64,000 bases of DNA from Alicycliphilus denitrificans K601 (GTDB taxonomy: Bacteria; Pseudomonadota; Gammaproteobacteria; Burkholderiales; Burkholderiaceae_C). Of the stretch, positions 1 through 9,520 are shown piece after piece. The position numbers and the translations under genes were made by a program. Position 1 is the stretch's first letter. Every line of letters begins with the position of its first letter. Below the pieces are notes generated by a model. It ran no database searches. It worked only from the letters and a program-made list of their open reading frames with translations, and was not told the origin of the DNA. The stretch is from NCBI RefSeq assembly GCF_000204645.1, contig NC_015422.1:4233001-4297000 (forward strand), given 5' to 3'.

Positions 1-21
1 GGGGCGTGCGGCGGCGGTCAT
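1..21 (-). CDS. ftsW: Start of probable ftsW, cut by the window edge
   Basis: Only seven codons (MTAAARP) are visible before the left edge. Their ATG overlaps the murD stop in an ATGA arrangement, the coupling used at most junctions of this cluster. In dcw clusters the gene after murD is ftsW, the lipid II polymerase of the divisome, so the name comes from position alone and no family motif is visible. Confidence 0.4.
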
Positions 22-1799
22 GCGTGCCCCCCTTCGAGCGGCTGGCCCGCGTCCTCGGCCAACGCCTGCACGGCCGCGACGAACACCCGGGCGCGGTGGC
101 CATAGTTGTCGAACATGTCCAGGCTGGCACAGGCCGGCGACATCAGCACCGCGTCGCCCGCATGGGCGCGCTGGCTGGCCAACTGCACGGCCTCGGGCAG
201 CGTCGCGGCATCGAGCAGCGGCACGCCGCAGCCTTCGAGCGCGGCGCGGATCTGCGGCGCGTCGCGGCCGATCAGCACCGCTGCGCGGGCGTAGCGCGCC
301 ACGGGCGCGGCCAGCGGCGAGAAGTCCTGGCCCTTGCCGTCGCCGCCCAGGATGAGCACCAGGCGCCGGTCCGCGCCCAGGCCGGTGAGCGCGGCCACGG
401 TGGCGCCCACGTTGGTGCCCTTGCTGTCGTCGAAGTACTCCACCTCGCGCACCATGCCCACGGGCTCCACGCGGTGCGGCTCGCCGCGGTATTCGCGCAG
501 GCCGTAGAGCATGGGCGCGAGCGCGCAGCCCGCCGCCTGTGCGAGCGCCAGCGCGGCCAGCGCGTTCAGCGCGTTGTGGCGGCCGCGGATGCGCAGCGCG
601 TCGGCGGGCATGAGGCGCTGCACGTGCAGCTCGGCCTCCTGCACCTTGCCACGGCGCGCGGTCTCGTCGGCATCATGCGCGCGCACGAGCCAGGCCATGC
701 CGCTCACCACCTCGATGCCGAAGTCGCCGGGGCGCTGCGGCATGTCGCCGCCGAAGGTCACGTGGGCGCGCAGCTGGGGTTTCTGCAGCTTCACGCGCAC
801 GGGCGGCGGCAGCATGTCCATGACGAGCGGGTCGTCGCGGTTCAGGATCATCAGGCCCGCCGCCCCGAAGATGCGCGCCTTGGCCTGGGCATAGGCCTGC
901 ATGCTGCCGTGCCAGTCCAAGTGGTCCTGCGTGACGTTGAGCACGGTAGCAGCCGTGGGCTCGAAGCCCTGCGCGCCGTCGAGCTGGAAGCTCGACAGCT
1001 CCAGCACCCAGACCTCGGGCAGTTGGCCCGCATCCAGGCGCTCGCCCAGCGTGTCCAGCAGCGTGGGGCCGATGTTGCCGGCCACGGCCACGCTCTTGCC
1101 CGCGCAGTCGACGAGCAGGCCGGTGAGCGAGGTGACCGTGGTCTTGCCATTGGTACCCGTAATGGCGAGCACGGCGGGTGCGTAGCCGTGGCGCGTGCGC
1201 AGCTCGTGCAGCGCTTCGGAATACAAGCTTAATTCGCCTCCAACGATTATCTGACGTGCGCTTGCAGCTATCACGACAGGAGCAACATCGGTCGGCGCCA
1301 GGCCCGGCGAGCGGTAGACCGCATCCAGCGCGTGGCCCTCGACCAGCGCGGCGCCGAAGGGCCCGGCGATGAATTCGAGCTGCGGCAGCTCGGCGCGCAG
1401 CTGGGCGAGCTGCGGCGGGTTCTCGCGCGTGTCGGCCACCGTCACCTGCGCGCCGCAGCGCGCGCACCAGCGCGCCATCGCCAGGCCCGAGGTACCCAGC
1501 CCCAGCACCAGCACGCGGCGGCCCGCCATGTAGCCGAGAGCCTCGCCGGGGTGGATGGCCGGGAGCCGGCTTTCGCTTTCGGGCGCGGCGCCGGCCTCTT
1601 CCTGCGGGGGCTGCTGCGGCTGCGCGGCGGGCTCTTCGGCGCCGCCCATGTCCGAGAAGATGCGCGCGACGAACTCCTTGGCCTGGTCCGCGGCGGAAAC
1701 GGCCGGTGCCTGGTAGTCGAACGCGGGCGCAGCCGCCGGGGCCGCCGCTTCGGGAGCGGGCGTCTCGGGGTTCAGGGGATCGGGGCGCTCGTCGTTCAT
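18..1799 (-). CDS. murD: UDP-N-acetylmuramoylalanine-D-glutamate ligase MurD with a long N-terminal extension
   Basis: MurD adds D-glutamate to UDP-MurNAc-L-Ala in the cytoplasm, using ATP. The product is 593 residues; the family usually has about 440-500. The excess is an Ala/Pro/Glu-rich tail of about 85 residues ahead of the Rossmann-like core, which begins [12 protein letters not shown] near residue 91. The ATP-binding TGTNGKTT motif lies at 214-221. The ATG at 1799 overlaps the mraY stop, which favours the long form, but a start at residue 91 cannot be excluded. Bases 1222-1274 (residues about 174-193) are unusually AT-rich and resemble the dispersed repeat described elsewhere. The 3' end overlaps the next start by four bases. 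Confidence 0.93.
   Translation of the reverse strand: MNDERPDPLNPETPAPEAAAPAAAPAFDYQAPAVSAADQAKEFVARIFSDMGGAEEPAAQPQQPPQEEAGAAPESESRLPAIHPGEALGYMAGRRVLVLGLGTSGLAMARWCARCGAQVTVADTRENPPQLAQLRAELPQLEFIAGPFGAALVEGHALDAVYRSPGLAPTDVAPVVIAASARQIIVGGELSLYSEALHELRTRHGYAPAVLAITGTNGKTTVTSLTGLLVDCAGKSVAVAGNIGPTLLDTLGERLDAGQLPEVWVLELSSFQLDGAQGFEPTAATVLNVTQDHLDWHGSMQAYAQAKARIFGAAGLMILNRDDPLVMDMLPPPVRVKLQKPQLRAHVTFGGDMPQRPGDFGIEVVSGMAWLVRAHDADETARRGKVQEAELHVQRLMPADALRIRGRHNALNALAALALAQAAGCALAPMLYGLREYRGEPHRVEPVGMVREVEYFDDSKGTNVGATVAALTGLGADRRLVLILGGDGKGQDFSPLAAPVARYARAAVLIGRDAPQIRAALEGCGVPLLDAATLPEAVQLASQRAHAGDAVLMSPACASLDMFDNYGHRARVFVAAVQALAEDAGQPLEGGHA
1222..1274 (-). repeat. Degenerate copy of the dispersed palindromic repeat inside murD
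   Basis: Read on the minus strand this stretch carries ATAGCTGCAAGCGC, then a variable middle, then TTGGAGGCGAATTAAGCTTG. This is the order of conserved blocks seen in the intergenic copies (ATAGCT, GCGCTT, GGAGGC, T-rich end). It is in frame within murD and visibly lower in GC than its flanks. The palindrome itself has decayed, so homology is likely but not certain. Confidence 0.45.
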
Positions 1800-2974
1800 C
1801 GCAGTTTCAGGGTGGACAGGCCCACGAGGCACAGCAGCATGGTGATGATCCAGAAGCGCACGACGACCTGCGTCTCCTTCCAGCCGCTCTTCTCGAAATG
1901 GTGGTGCAGCGGCGCCATCCTGAGCAGGCGCCGGCCCTCGCCGTAGCGGCGCTTGGTGTACTTGAACCAGGTCACCTGCAGCATCACCGACAGGGCCTCG
2001 ACCACGAAGATGCCGCCCATGATGGCCAGCACGATCTCCTGGCGCACGATGACGGCGATGGTGCCCAGCGCCGCGCCCAGGGCCAGCGCGCCCACGTCGC
2101 CCATGAAGACCTGGGCCGGGTGCGCGTTGAACCACAGGAAGGCCAGGCCCGCCCCGGCCATGGCCGCGCAGAAGATCAAGAGTTCGCCCGAGCCCGCGAT
2201 GTGCGGGAACAGCAGGTACTTGGCGAAGCCCGCGTTGCCCGTCACGTAGGCGAAGATGCCCAGCGACGAGCCGACCATGATCACCGGCATGATGGCCAGG
2301 CCGTCCAGCCCGTCGGTCAGGTTCACGGCATTGCTCGCGCCCACGATCACGAGGTAGGTGAGCACCACGAAGCCCAGCACGCCCAGCGGGTAGCTCACCT
2401 CCTTGAAGAAGGGCACGAGCAGGCCGGCCTTCGGGGGCAGGTCCAGCGAGAAGCCCGAGCGCACCCAGGTGACGAACAGCTCGAACACGCGCGCGTTGGA
2501 GTTCTCGGAAATGCAGAACACCAGGTAGAGCGCCGCGGCCAGGCCGATCACGGACTGCCAGAAATACTTCTCGCGCGAGCGCATGCCCTCGGGGTCCTTG
2601 TTGACCACCTTGCGCCAGTCGTCCACCCAGCCGATGGCACCGAAGCCCAGCGTGACGACCAGCACGATCCACACGAAGCGGTTGGACAGGTCGAACCACA
2701 GCAGCGTGGACAGCGCGATGGAGCCCAGGATCATCACGCCGCCCATGGTGGGCGTGCCGCTCTTGGACAGGTGCGACTGCATCGCATAGCCGCGGATGGG
2801 CTGGCCGATCTTCAGCGCGGTCAGCATGCGGATGACCCTGGGGCCGGCCATCAGGCCGATGAGCAGCGCCGTCAGGGCCGCCATCACCGCGCGGAAGGTG
2901 AGGTACTGGAACACGCGCAGGAAGCTGAAGTCGGGCGACAGGCCCTGCAGCCATTGGGACAGCATCAGGAGCAT
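1796..2974 (-). CDS. mraY: Phospho-N-acetylmuramoyl-pentapeptide transferase MraY
   Basis: MraY transfers phospho-MurNAc-pentapeptide to undecaprenyl phosphate, making lipid I at the inner membrane. The 392-residue product is highly hydrophobic with about ten membrane segments. It carries family signatures including GTPTMGG, the DD pair in [18 protein letters not shown], and the histidine cluster of [10 protein letters not shown] near the C-terminus. The start [10 protein letters not shown] was chosen because it matches the usual beginning of the family; it overlaps the murF stop by ten bases. A second ATG three codons downstream would give a TGATG junction. The stop overlaps the murD start. 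Confidence 0.96.
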   Translation of the reverse strand: MLLMLSQWLQGLSPDFSFLRVFQYLTFRAVMAALTALLIGLMAGPRVIRMLTALKIGQPIRGYAMQSHLSKSGTPTMGGVMILGSIALSTLLWFDLSNRFVWIVLVVTLGFGAIGWVDDWRKVVNKDPEGMRSREKYFWQSVIGLAAALYLVFCISENSNARVFELFVTWVRSGFSLDLPPKAGLLVPFFKEVSYPLGVLGFVVLTYLVIVGASNAVNLTDGLDGLAIMPVIMVGSSLGIFAYVTGNAGFAKYLLFPHIAGSGELLIFCAAMAGAGLAFLWFNAHPAQVFMGDVGALALGAALGTIAVIVRQEIVLAIMGGIFVVEALSVMLQVTWFKYTKRRYGEGRRLLRMAPLHHHFEKSGWKETQVVVRFWIITMLLCLVGLSTLKLR

Positions 2975-4356
2975 GCGTCCTCCTCTTCGATGGCCTGCAC
3001 CACCCGTTCCATCTTCATGAACCTCGACCCCTTCACCAGCACGCTGCCCACCCCGGGCAGTTGTGCGCGCACCGCCGCTATCAGCGATGCCATGTCCTCG
3101 AAATGCCGCGCCCCCGCCACGTGGGCGCTGAGCGCGCCCAGGGCGAACACCTGCTCTATGCCTCTGCTGCGCGCATGGGCGCCGGCCTCGGCATGGAACT
3201 GCGGCCCCTGCCCGCCCACCTCGCCCATGTCCCCGAGCACCAGCAGGCGCGGGCCGGGCAGCTCGGCCAGCACGTCGATGGCGGCGCGCACGGAGTCGGG
3301 GTTGGCGTTGTAGCTGTCGTCCACCACCGCGATGGCGCGGCCCTGGCAGCGCACCGCGAACGCGCGCGAACGCCCCTTGACCGGCTCGAAGGCCGCCAGG
3401 CCCCGGGCGATGGCGGCCAGCGGCGCGCCGGCGGCCAGGGCGCAGGCGGCGGCGGCCAGCGCATTCGTGACGTTGTGCCGCCCGGCGATGGAGAGAAGCG
3501 TGTCGAACGCGCCCTGGGGCGTCTGCACGCGCAGATGCCAAGCGCCGTCCTGCCACTGTGCGTGCGCGCAGCGCACGTCGGCCGCGTCGCCGCCGAAGGT
3601 GATGCAACGGTGCGCACCCGCCAGCTCGCGCCACAGCGGCGTGAACGCATCGGCGGCGGGGAACACCGCGACGCCGCCGGCACACAGCGCGGCCAGCACG
3701 CTGCCGTTCTCGCGCGCCACGGCCTCCACCGTGTGCATGAACTCCAGGTGCTCGCGCTGGGCGTTGTTGACCAGGGCCACCGTGGGCCGCGCGATGCCGG
3801 CCAGGTAGGCGATCTCGCCCGGGTGGTTCATGCCCAGCTCGACCACCGCCGCCTCGTGCGCGGGGCGCAGGCGCAGCAGCGTGAGGGGCAGGCCCACGTC
3901 GTTGTTGAAGTTGCCCTGCGTGGCCAAAGCCGCATCGCCTTTCCAGGCGCGCAGCACAGAGGCAATCATCTGCGTGACCGTGGTCTTGCCGTTGCTGCCG
4001 GTCACTGCGACCAGCGGCAGCGTCCGCTGCGCGCGCCAGCCGGCGGCCAGCACGCCCAGGGCGGCCAGCGTGTCGGGCACCTCCACGCCCGGCAGGCCCG
4101 CTGCCTCCAGGGCGCCATGGGCGATGGCGGCGGCAGCGCCTGCCGCGCGCGCCTGGGGCAGGAGGCTGTTGGCGTCGAAACGCTCGCCCTTCAAGGCCAC
4201 GAACAGGTCGCCCGCGGCCAGCGTGCGCGTGTCGGTGTGCACGCGCATGAGCGGCGTGGCGCCGTCGCCCACCAGGCGCGCCGCGGGTATGCGCGCGCGC
4301 AGCAGATCGAAGGCCTGCCGCAGGGTCATCATGGGGGTCGTGCTGGTGTGGCTCAT
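2965..4356 (-). CDS. murF: UDP-N-acetylmuramoyl-tripeptide-D-alanyl-D-alanine ligase MurF
   Basis: MurF adds the D-Ala-D-Ala dipeptide to UDP-MurNAc-tripeptide, the last cytoplasmic step before MraY. The product has 463 residues, the usual size. TGSNGKTT (about 119-126) is the ATP-binding loop, ELGMNHPGE and the later [10 protein letters not shown] are Mur-ligase motifs typical of MurF, and [11 protein letters not shown] marks the central domain. The ATG overlaps the murE stop by four bases and the stop overlaps mraY, so translation is probably coupled. Confidence 0.96.
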   Translation of the reverse strand: MSHTSTTPMMTLRQAFDLLRARIPAARLVGDGATPLMRVHTDTRTLAAGDLFVALKGERFDANSLLPQARAAGAAAAIAHGALEAAGLPGVEVPDTLAALGVLAAGWRAQRTLPLVAVTGSNGKTTVTQMIASVLRAWKGDAALATQGNFNNDVGLPLTLLRLRPAHEAAVVELGMNHPGEIAYLAGIARPTVALVNNAQREHLEFMHTVEAVARENGSVLAALCAGGVAVFPAADAFTPLWRELAGAHRCITFGGDAADVRCAHAQWQDGAWHLRVQTPQGAFDTLLSIAGRHNVTNALAAAACALAAGAPLAAIARGLAAFEPVKGRSRAFAVRCQGRAIAVVDDSYNANPDSVRAAIDVLAELPGPRLLVLGDMGEVGGQGPQFHAEAGAHARSRGIEQVFALGALSAHVAGARHFEDMASLIAAVRAQLPGVGSVLVKGSRFMKMERVVQAIEEEDACS

Positions 4357-5858
4357 GCTGCGGCTCCTCGGCGCGCGAGCGCGGCGCGCGCATGCGCCAT
4401 GTCGGAAAACGGCTGGCGCTGGCCGGCCGTCTCCTGGTAGTCCTCGTGGCCCTTGCCGGCGATCAGCACCACGTCGGCGGCTTCGGCCTCGGCCACGGCC
4501 AGGCAAATAGCGGCGGCGCGGTCTTCCTCGGCGCGCACGCTGGTACCGGCGATCGTGCCCAGCAGGATCTGGTGGATGATGGCACGCGGGTCCTCGCCGC
4601 GCGGGTTGTCGCTGGTGACGATGACGCGGTCCGCCTCGCGCTGCGCCACGGCGCCCATCAGCGGGCGCTTGCCCGCGTCGCGGTTGCCGCCGCAGCCGAA
4701 CACGCACCACAGCCGGCCGCCGCGCTGCGCCGCCATGGGCCGCAGCGCCGCCAGCGCCTGGTGCAGCGCGTCGGGCGTGTGAGCATAGTCCACGGCCACC
4801 AGGGGCTGGCCCGCGAAGGCCAGTTGCTCCATGCGGCCGGGCACGGGCGCGAGCCGCGCACAGGCGTCGAGCGCCTGCGCCAACGGCACGCCCAGGGCGC
4901 GCATGCCGGCAATCACACCCAGCAGGTTGGACACGTTGTACAGGCCGATGAGCCGCGTCTGCAGCGGCAAGGCCTGCGCGCTCTCGGCCACGGTGAAGGC
5001 CAGGCCCGCGCCGCGGTGCACGATATCCCGCGCCTGCAGCCGCGCCGGGCCCTGGATGGAGACGCTCCACAGGTCCAGACCGCCTCCCTGCAGTTCGGCA
5101 TGGAGCCGCGCGCCATGCGCGTCGTCGATGTTGACCACGGCCGCGCGCAAGCCGGGCCAGTCGAACAGCACGCGCTTGGCCTGCCAGTAGGCGGCCATGT
5201 CGGAGTGGTAGTCCAGGTGGTCCTGGGTGAGGTTGGTGAACAGCGCCACGCTTATCTGCGTGCCGGCCAGGCGCTGCTCGGCCAGGCCGATGGACGAGGC
5301 CTCGATGGCGCAGGCCCCCAGCCCCTCTTGAGCGAACTGCGCGAAGGCACGCTGCAGGCGCACGGGGTCGGGCGTGGTCATGCCGGTGCTGCTCAGTCCG
5401 GGCGGTACGCCTATCCCCAAAGTGCCCACCAGGGCGCACCCCGCAAGCGCGGGCAGCTCCTTTTTCGATAGTCCGTTGAGCGCATCGGCGAGCCACCAGG
5501 CGGTGCTGGTCTTGCCATTGGTGCCGGTCACGGCCAGCACCTGCAGGCGTTCGCTGGGCCGGCCGAACCATTGGGCCGCGATGAGCCCGGTGGCTGCCTT
5601 GAGGCCGGGAAGCGCCGCGATGTGCTCGCCCGCGAGGCCGAAAGGCTCCACGTCCTCCTGCTCCACCAGGCAGGCCACGGCGCCACGCGCCATGGCATCG
5701 CCCACGTGGGCACGCCCGTCGGTGGCCGCGCCGGGCCAGGCGATGAAGGCGTCGCCGGGCGCGACGAGCCGGCTGTCGGTCTGCAGCGTGCCCGTAACGC
5801 GCGCGCGCAGCCAGGCCACGGCCGCGTCCACGGATGCCAGTGCCTGCGGCGCGCTCAC
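4353..5858 (-). CDS. murE: UDP-MurNAc-L-Ala-D-Glu:meso-diaminopimelate ligase MurE
   Basis: MurE adds the third residue of the peptidoglycan stem. The product has 501 residues. TGTNGKTS (111-118) is the ATP loop, [11 protein letters not shown] is the central Mur-ligase motif, and DNPR at 417-420 followed by GEDP is the signature of enzymes that use meso-diaminopimelate, as expected in Gram-negative bacteria. The start is a GTG overlapping the ftsI stop (GTGA); no ATG lies nearby in frame. Confidence 0.96.
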   Translation of the reverse strand: MSAPQALASVDAAVAWLRARVTGTLQTDSRLVAPGDAFIAWPGAATDGRAHVGDAMARGAVACLVEQEDVEPFGLAGEHIAALPGLKAATGLIAAQWFGRPSERLQVLAVTGTNGKTSTAWWLADALNGLSKKELPALAGCALVGTLGIGVPPGLSSTGMTTPDPVRLQRAFAQFAQEGLGACAIEASSIGLAEQRLAGTQISVALFTNLTQDHLDYHSDMAAYWQAKRVLFDWPGLRAAVVNIDDAHGARLHAELQGGGLDLWSVSIQGPARLQARDIVHRGAGLAFTVAESAQALPLQTRLIGLYNVSNLLGVIAGMRALGVPLAQALDACARLAPVPGRMEQLAFAGQPLVAVDYAHTPDALHQALAALRPMAAQRGGRLWCVFGCGGNRDAGKRPLMGAVAQREADRVIVTSDNPRGEDPRAIIHQILLGTIAGTSVRAEEDRAAAICLAVAEAEAADVVLIAGKGHEDYQETAGQRQPFSDMAHARAALARRGAAA

Positions 5859-7603
5859 AGCGACTCCTCCACTGCGTTGGTGACGATCAGCGGCTTGACG
5901 GCCATGTCGGGCGCCACGCCCATCATGCGCAGCGTCTGCTGCACCACCTCGCTGAACACGGGGGCGGCCACGGCGCCGCCGTAGATCACGCCGTTGCTCG
6001 GCTCGTCGATCATCACGGCGACGATGATGCGCGGCTTGTCGATGGGCGCCAGGCCCGTGAACCAGGCGCGGTACTTGCCCGAGGCATAGCTCTTGCCCAC
6101 CTGCTTGCGCGCCGTGCCCGACTTGCCGCCCACCGAGTAGCCCACGGTCTGCGCCTTCTGGCCCGTGCCGCCGGGGCCGGCGGCCATCTGCAGCATCTTG
6201 CGCACCTGGTTGGCGGTGCGCTCGGAGAACACCGGCACGCCCACGGCGGGCTGGTCGGTCTTGAGCATGGTGGCGCCGATCACCTTGCCGCCGTTGGCGA
6301 ACACGGTGTAGGAGCGCGCCATCTGGAACAGGCTGGCCGACAGGCCGTAGCCGTAGGACATGGTGGCCTGCTCCACGGGCCGCCAGCTCTTGTACGGGCG
6401 CAGGCGGCCGCTGACCGCGCCGGGGAAGGCGATCTGGGGCTTCTGCCCGAAGCCCACGGCGGAGAAGGTCTCCCACATCTCCTGCGCGGGCATCTGCATG
6501 GCGATCTTGGTGGTGCCCACGTTGCTCGACTTCTGGATCACGCCCTCCACGGTGAGCACGCCGTAGTTGTGCGTGTCGCTGATGGTGGAGCCCGTGATGG
6601 TGATGCGCCCGGGCGTGGTGTCGATCACGGTCTCGGGCCGCACGCGCCCGCTGTTGAGCGCCAGGCCTATGGTGATGGGCTTCATGGTCGAGCCAGGCTC
6701 GAACACGTCGGTGAGCGCGCGGTTGCGCAGCTGCTCGCCCGTCAGGTTCACGCGTTTGCCGGGGTCGTAGCTGGGGTAGTTGGCCAGCGCCAGCACCTCG
6801 CCCGTGTGGGCGTCGAGCACCACCACGCTGCCGGCCTTGGCCTTGTGCTCGGTCACGGTGTCGCGCAGCTTCTGGTAGGCGAAGAACTGCACCTTGCTGT
6901 CGATCGAGAGCTGCATATCCTTGCCGTCGACAGGCGGCACATCGGCGCCCACGCCCTCGACCACGCGGCCCAGGCGGTCCTTGATCACGCGGCGCGAGCC
7001 GGGCTTGCCGGCCAGCTCCTTGTCGAACGCGAGCTCCATGCCCTCCTGGCCGTGATCCTCCACGTTGGTGAAGCCCACCACGTGCGCGGCGGCCTCGCCC
7101 TCGGGGTACTGGCGCTTGTATTCCTTGCGTTGGTAGATGCCCTTGAGCCCCAGGGCATGGATCTGCTGGCCCACGTCCCAGTCGAGCTGGCGCTTGATCC
7201 ACACGAAGGTCTTGTCCTCGTCGGCCAGCTTGGCCATGAGCGCGGGCAGGGGCATGCCCATGAGGCGCGCCAGTTCCTTGAGTTTGGCGCGCACCTCGGG
7301 CTTGTCGGTCTCCACGTCCTCGGGAATGGCCCAGATGCTGGCCGCCGGCACGCTGGAGGCCAGGATCAGGCCGTTGCGATCGAGGATGCGGCCGCGGTTG
7401 GCCGGCAGCTCCAGCGTGCGCGCGAAGCGCACCTCGCCCTGGCGCTGGAAGAAGGCGTTGCCGAACACCTGCACGTAGGCGGCGCGCCCGGCCAGCGCCA
7501 GGAAGCCCAGCGCCATCAGCGCCACGATGAAGCGGCTGCGCCACAACGGCGTACGGCTCGCCAGCAGGGGGCTGGAGGTGTAGTTCACACTGCGGCTGCT
7601 CAT
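5855..7603 (-). CDS. ftsI: Septal peptidoglycan transpeptidase FtsI (PBP3)
   Basis: FtsI crosslinks septal peptidoglycan in the divisome. The 582-residue product has a short cytoplasmic tail, one membrane anchor at about 25-45, a PBP dimerisation region and a transpeptidase domain. All three active-site motifs are intact: STMK at 305-308 (acylated Ser305), SSN at 359-361 and KSGT at 494-497. Its start overlaps the ftsL stop by four bases, the classic ftsL-ftsI pairing. Confidence 0.97.
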   Translation of the reverse strand: MSSRSVNYTSSPLLASRTPLWRSRFIVALMALGFLALAGRAAYVQVFGNAFFQRQGEVRFARTLELPANRGRILDRNGLILASSVPAASIWAIPEDVETDKPEVRAKLKELARLMGMPLPALMAKLADEDKTFVWIKRQLDWDVGQQIHALGLKGIYQRKEYKRQYPEGEAAAHVVGFTNVEDHGQEGMELAFDKELAGKPGSRRVIKDRLGRVVEGVGADVPPVDGKDMQLSIDSKVQFFAYQKLRDTVTEHKAKAGSVVVLDAHTGEVLALANYPSYDPGKRVNLTGEQLRNRALTDVFEPGSTMKPITIGLALNSGRVRPETVIDTTPGRITITGSTISDTHNYGVLTVEGVIQKSSNVGTTKIAMQMPAQEMWETFSAVGFGQKPQIAFPGAVSGRLRPYKSWRPVEQATMSYGYGLSASLFQMARSYTVFANGGKVIGATMLKTDQPAVGVPVFSERTANQVRKMLQMAAGPGGTGQKAQTVGYSVGGKSGTARKQVGKSYASGKYRAWFTGLAPIDKPRIIVAVMIDEPSNGVIYGGAVAAPVFSEVVQQTLRMMGVAPDMAVKPLIVTNAVEESL

Positions 7604-7914
7604 GGCCTGCCCCCCGCCGCCACGGGCGCCGCGGGCGCCACCACGGGAGCGCCGTCGGCCGTCACGTACTGGGTAATGGCCGGCGTGGCCGTGCGCATCT
7701 GCAGCTTGTCGCGCGCCAGGCGCTCCACGCGCAGCGGCGTGGCCTGGGCGCGCTTTTCCACCTGCAGGCGCTGGTGCTCGGTCTCCAGGCGCCGCGATTC
7801 GGCGAGCGCGCGGTCGAGCTCGGTGTACAGGCGCCGCGACTGGTACTGCGTGTGCACGAGGTAGAGCGCGCTGGCCATCACGGCCAGCAGCAGGACCACG
7901 CCGATCCTGGTCAT
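7600..7914 (-). CDS. ftsL: Cell division protein FtsL
   Basis: FtsL is a small bitopic protein that joins FtsB and FtsQ to activate septal synthesis. The 104-residue product starts with a membrane segment (about 3-20), then a charged helical stretch with heptad spacing around 28-70 that fits a periplasmic coiled coil, then an Ala/Pro-rich tail. Sequence conservation in FtsL is low, so position between rsmH and ftsI is the main support. It overlaps both neighbours by four bases. Confidence 0.9.
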   Translation of the reverse strand: MTRIGVVLLLAVMASALYLVHTQYQSRRLYTELDRALAESRRLETEHQRLQVEKRAQATPLRVERLARDKLQMRTATPAITQYVTADGAPVVAPAAPVAAGGRP

Positions 7915-8837
7915 GCCGGCACCTCCGTGCGCTCGGCCACGCGCATCACGGCGCTGCGCGCGCGCGGGTTGGCCACCACCTCGGCAGCAGAGGGCTTGAC
8001 GCGGCCCAGCGCCTTCAGGCGCATGGGCGTGGGCGCGGCGAACGGCGCCCGGCGGTCGAACATCTCCTTGGAATGCCGGGCGATGAACTGCTTGACGATG
8101 CGGTCCTCCAGCGAATGGAAGCTGATCACGACCAGCCGCCCTCCGGGCGCGAGCACCGTGAGGCTCGCCTCTAGCGCCTGTTGCAGCTCCTCAAGCTCGG
8201 CGTTGATGAAAATCCGAAAAGCCTGAAATGTGCGCGTTGCAGGGTTCTGGCCCGGTTCGCGGGTCTTGACCGCGCCAGCCACGATGTCGGCCAGCTCGGC
8301 GGTGCCGACAATGGGGCCGCCCTGCGTGCGCCTAGCAACAATCGCCTTTGCAATGGGGCCAGCAAACCGTTCTTCACCGTAGTCACGTATCACCTCCGCA
8401 ATCTGCGCCGCCTCGGCCCCCGCGAGCCACTCGGCCACGCTCTGGCCGCGCGTCGTGTCCATGCGCATGTCCAGCGGACCGTCGAAACGGAAGCTGAAGC
8501 CCCGCGCCGGATCGTCGATCTGCGGCGAGCTGATGCCCAGATCCAGCAGCACGCCGGCGACGCTGGCGGCGGGCAGCTCGCCCAGATGGCTGAACCCCTG
8601 GTGCTGAATGGAAAAGCGCGCATCGTGGATGCGCGCCGCTTCGTGAATGGCCTCAGGGTCCTTGTCGAAGGCCACGAGGCGCCCCTGGGCGCCAAGCCGC
8701 TGCAGGATGAGCCGCGCGTGCCCTCCCCGTCCGAACGTGCCATCGACGAAGGTCCCGACGGGCGCTGCTGCGCCGCCGAGCAGGGCGTCGACCGCCTCGC
8801 TGGCCAGGACCGTGGTGTGTTGCAGGGGCTGGTTCAC
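7911..8837 (-). CDS. rsmH: 16S rRNA (cytosine-1402 N4)-methyltransferase RsmH
   Basis: RsmH methylates N4 of C1402 in the 16S rRNA P site using S-adenosylmethionine. The 308-residue product shows the expected motifs: [20 protein letters not shown] (SAM loop), [11 protein letters not shown] and [12 protein letters not shown] near the C-terminus. Translation starts at GTG, preceded by a GAGGG ribosome-binding site. Nine bases separate it from mraZ upstream, and its stop overlaps ftsL. Confidence 0.96.
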   Translation of the reverse strand: MNQPLQHTTVLASEAVDALLGGAAAPVGTFVDGTFGRGGHARLILQRLGAQGRLVAFDKDPEAIHEAARIHDARFSIQHQGFSHLGELPAASVAGVLLDLGISSPQIDDPARGFSFRFDGPLDMRMDTTRGQSVAEWLAGAEAAQIAEVIRDYGEERFAGPIAKAIVARRTQGGPIVGTAELADIVAGAVKTREPGQNPATRTFQAFRIFINAELEELQQALEASLTVLAPGGRLVVISFHSLEDRIVKQFIARHSKEMFDRRAPFAAPTPMRLKALGRVKPSAAEVVANPRARSAVMRVAERTEVPA

Positions 8838-8846
8838 GCGCAGCCC

Positions 8847-9275
8847 TCAGAAAGAGAAGTCCTTGAAGACATCGGGCATCTCGGCCTGCATGGCCGCCGC
8901 CTCCTTGGCCTCGTAAGTGGCCTTGTCCCACAGCTCGAAATGACTGCCCATGCCCAGCAGGATGGCCTCCTTGGTCAGGCCGGCCGCCTCGCGCAGCTCG
9001 GGCGAGACCAGCACGCGGCCCGTGCCATCCATCTCCACGTCCATGGCATTGCCCAGGAAGATGCGCTTGGTCCATTGGGCGGACATGGGCAGCTTGGCGA
9101 TGCGCTCGCGCACCTGCTCCCACTCCGGACGCGGGAACACCATCAGACAGCCGTCAGGGTGCTTGGTGATGGTCAGGCTGCCGCCGGCCTGCGCCAGCAG
9201 GGCGTCGCGGTGCCTGGTCGGCACGGAAAGCCGCCCCTTGACATCCAGACTCAGCGATGACGCCCCTTGGAACAC
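8847..9275 (-). CDS. mraZ: Transcriptional regulator MraZ
   Basis: MraZ is the DNA-binding repressor of the dcw cluster and is found in the nucleoid. The call is 142 residues from a GTG, giving [16 protein letters not shown], where MraZ proteins normally begin. AGAGG sits about ten bases upstream. The frame stays open to an ATG at 9344, but that start would add 23 unlike residues and run into the repeat operator at 9331-9365, so it was rejected. Two SpoVT/AbrB-like halves are visible, the second beginning near [13 protein letters not shown]. Confidence 0.93.
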   Translation of the reverse strand: MFQGASSLSLDVKGRLSVPTRHRDALLAQAGGSLTITKHPDGCLMVFPRPEWEQVRERIAKLPMSAQWTKRIFLGNAMDVEMDGTGRVLVSPELREAAGLTKEAILLGMGSHFELWDKATYEAKEAAAMQAEMPDVFKDFSF

Positions 9276-9330
9276 GAATCGAGACCTCTGTTTGGAAAAG
9301 CCCTTGGCGCCCCGAAATTGGGCCGACAGG

Positions 9331-9390
9331 GCACTTTTCACCACTTAATTGCACTTTTTTGCACTGTAGCAGGAAAAGCACGCCAGGCAA
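9331..9390 (-). promoter_or_regulatory. mraZ/dcw promoter with four 10-bp spaced MraZ boxes
   Basis: On the plus strand CACT occurs at 9332, 9342, 9352 and 9362, so AGTG repeats every ten bases on the transcribed strand. A promoter fits on the minus strand: -35 TTGCCT (9385-9390), a 16-base spacer and an extended -10 TGCTACAGT (TACAGT at 9363-9368). The first box overlaps the -10 and the others lie over the start region. MraZ is known to bind short direct repeats with ten-base periodicity at its own promoter, so autorepression is the natural reading. Confidence 0.8.
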
Positions 9391-9433
9391 CAGGGGAATC
9401 GACAAAATTTTGTAATGAAATCAAGGACTTAGA

Positions 9434-9503
9434 GCCCGATTTAGAGGTGAATATCGGGCAAATATCCTTATTGATTAAGCACTTACATGCAGGTATGCAA
9501 GTG
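9434..9503 (-). terminator. Two consecutive hairpins downstream of hslU
   Basis: Within an AT-rich gap lie GCCCGAT (9434-9440) paired with ATCGGGC (9453-9459), and CACTTACAT (9480-9488) facing ATGCAAGTG (9495-9503) with one mismatch. Transcripts leaving hslU would meet the second hairpin about 20 bases after the stop. Neither has a long U-run, so factor-independent termination is only possible; they may protect the 3' end or insulate mraZ. Confidence 0.4.
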
Positions 9504-9520
9504 ATTTGTAAAACTGGCGA

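Noticed and set aside
5391..5480. AGCTGCCCGCGCTTGCGGGG in murE resembling the dispersed repeat
   Set aside because: The residues after it (CALVGTLG) are conserved in MurE proteins and the length is normal, so ordinary coding sequence explains it.
1796..7544. Very long minus-strand open frames (865-1063 codons) that run across several dcw genes
   Set aside because: They combine a real gene with an out-of-frame extension through its neighbour. The GC-rich sequence simply lacks stops. Only the parts with Mur or Fts motifs were called.
8181..9260. Plus-strand open frame antisense to rsmH and mraZ (359 codons)
   Set aside because: Composition is Arg/Gln/His/Leu-rich as expected for the antisense of high-GC genes, and both sense genes are firmly identified.
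8847..9344. Upstream ATG for mraZ at 9344
   Set aside because: It would translate through the ten-base repeat operator and add 23 residues not found at the start of MraZ proteins; the GTG at 9275 has a ribosome-binding site.
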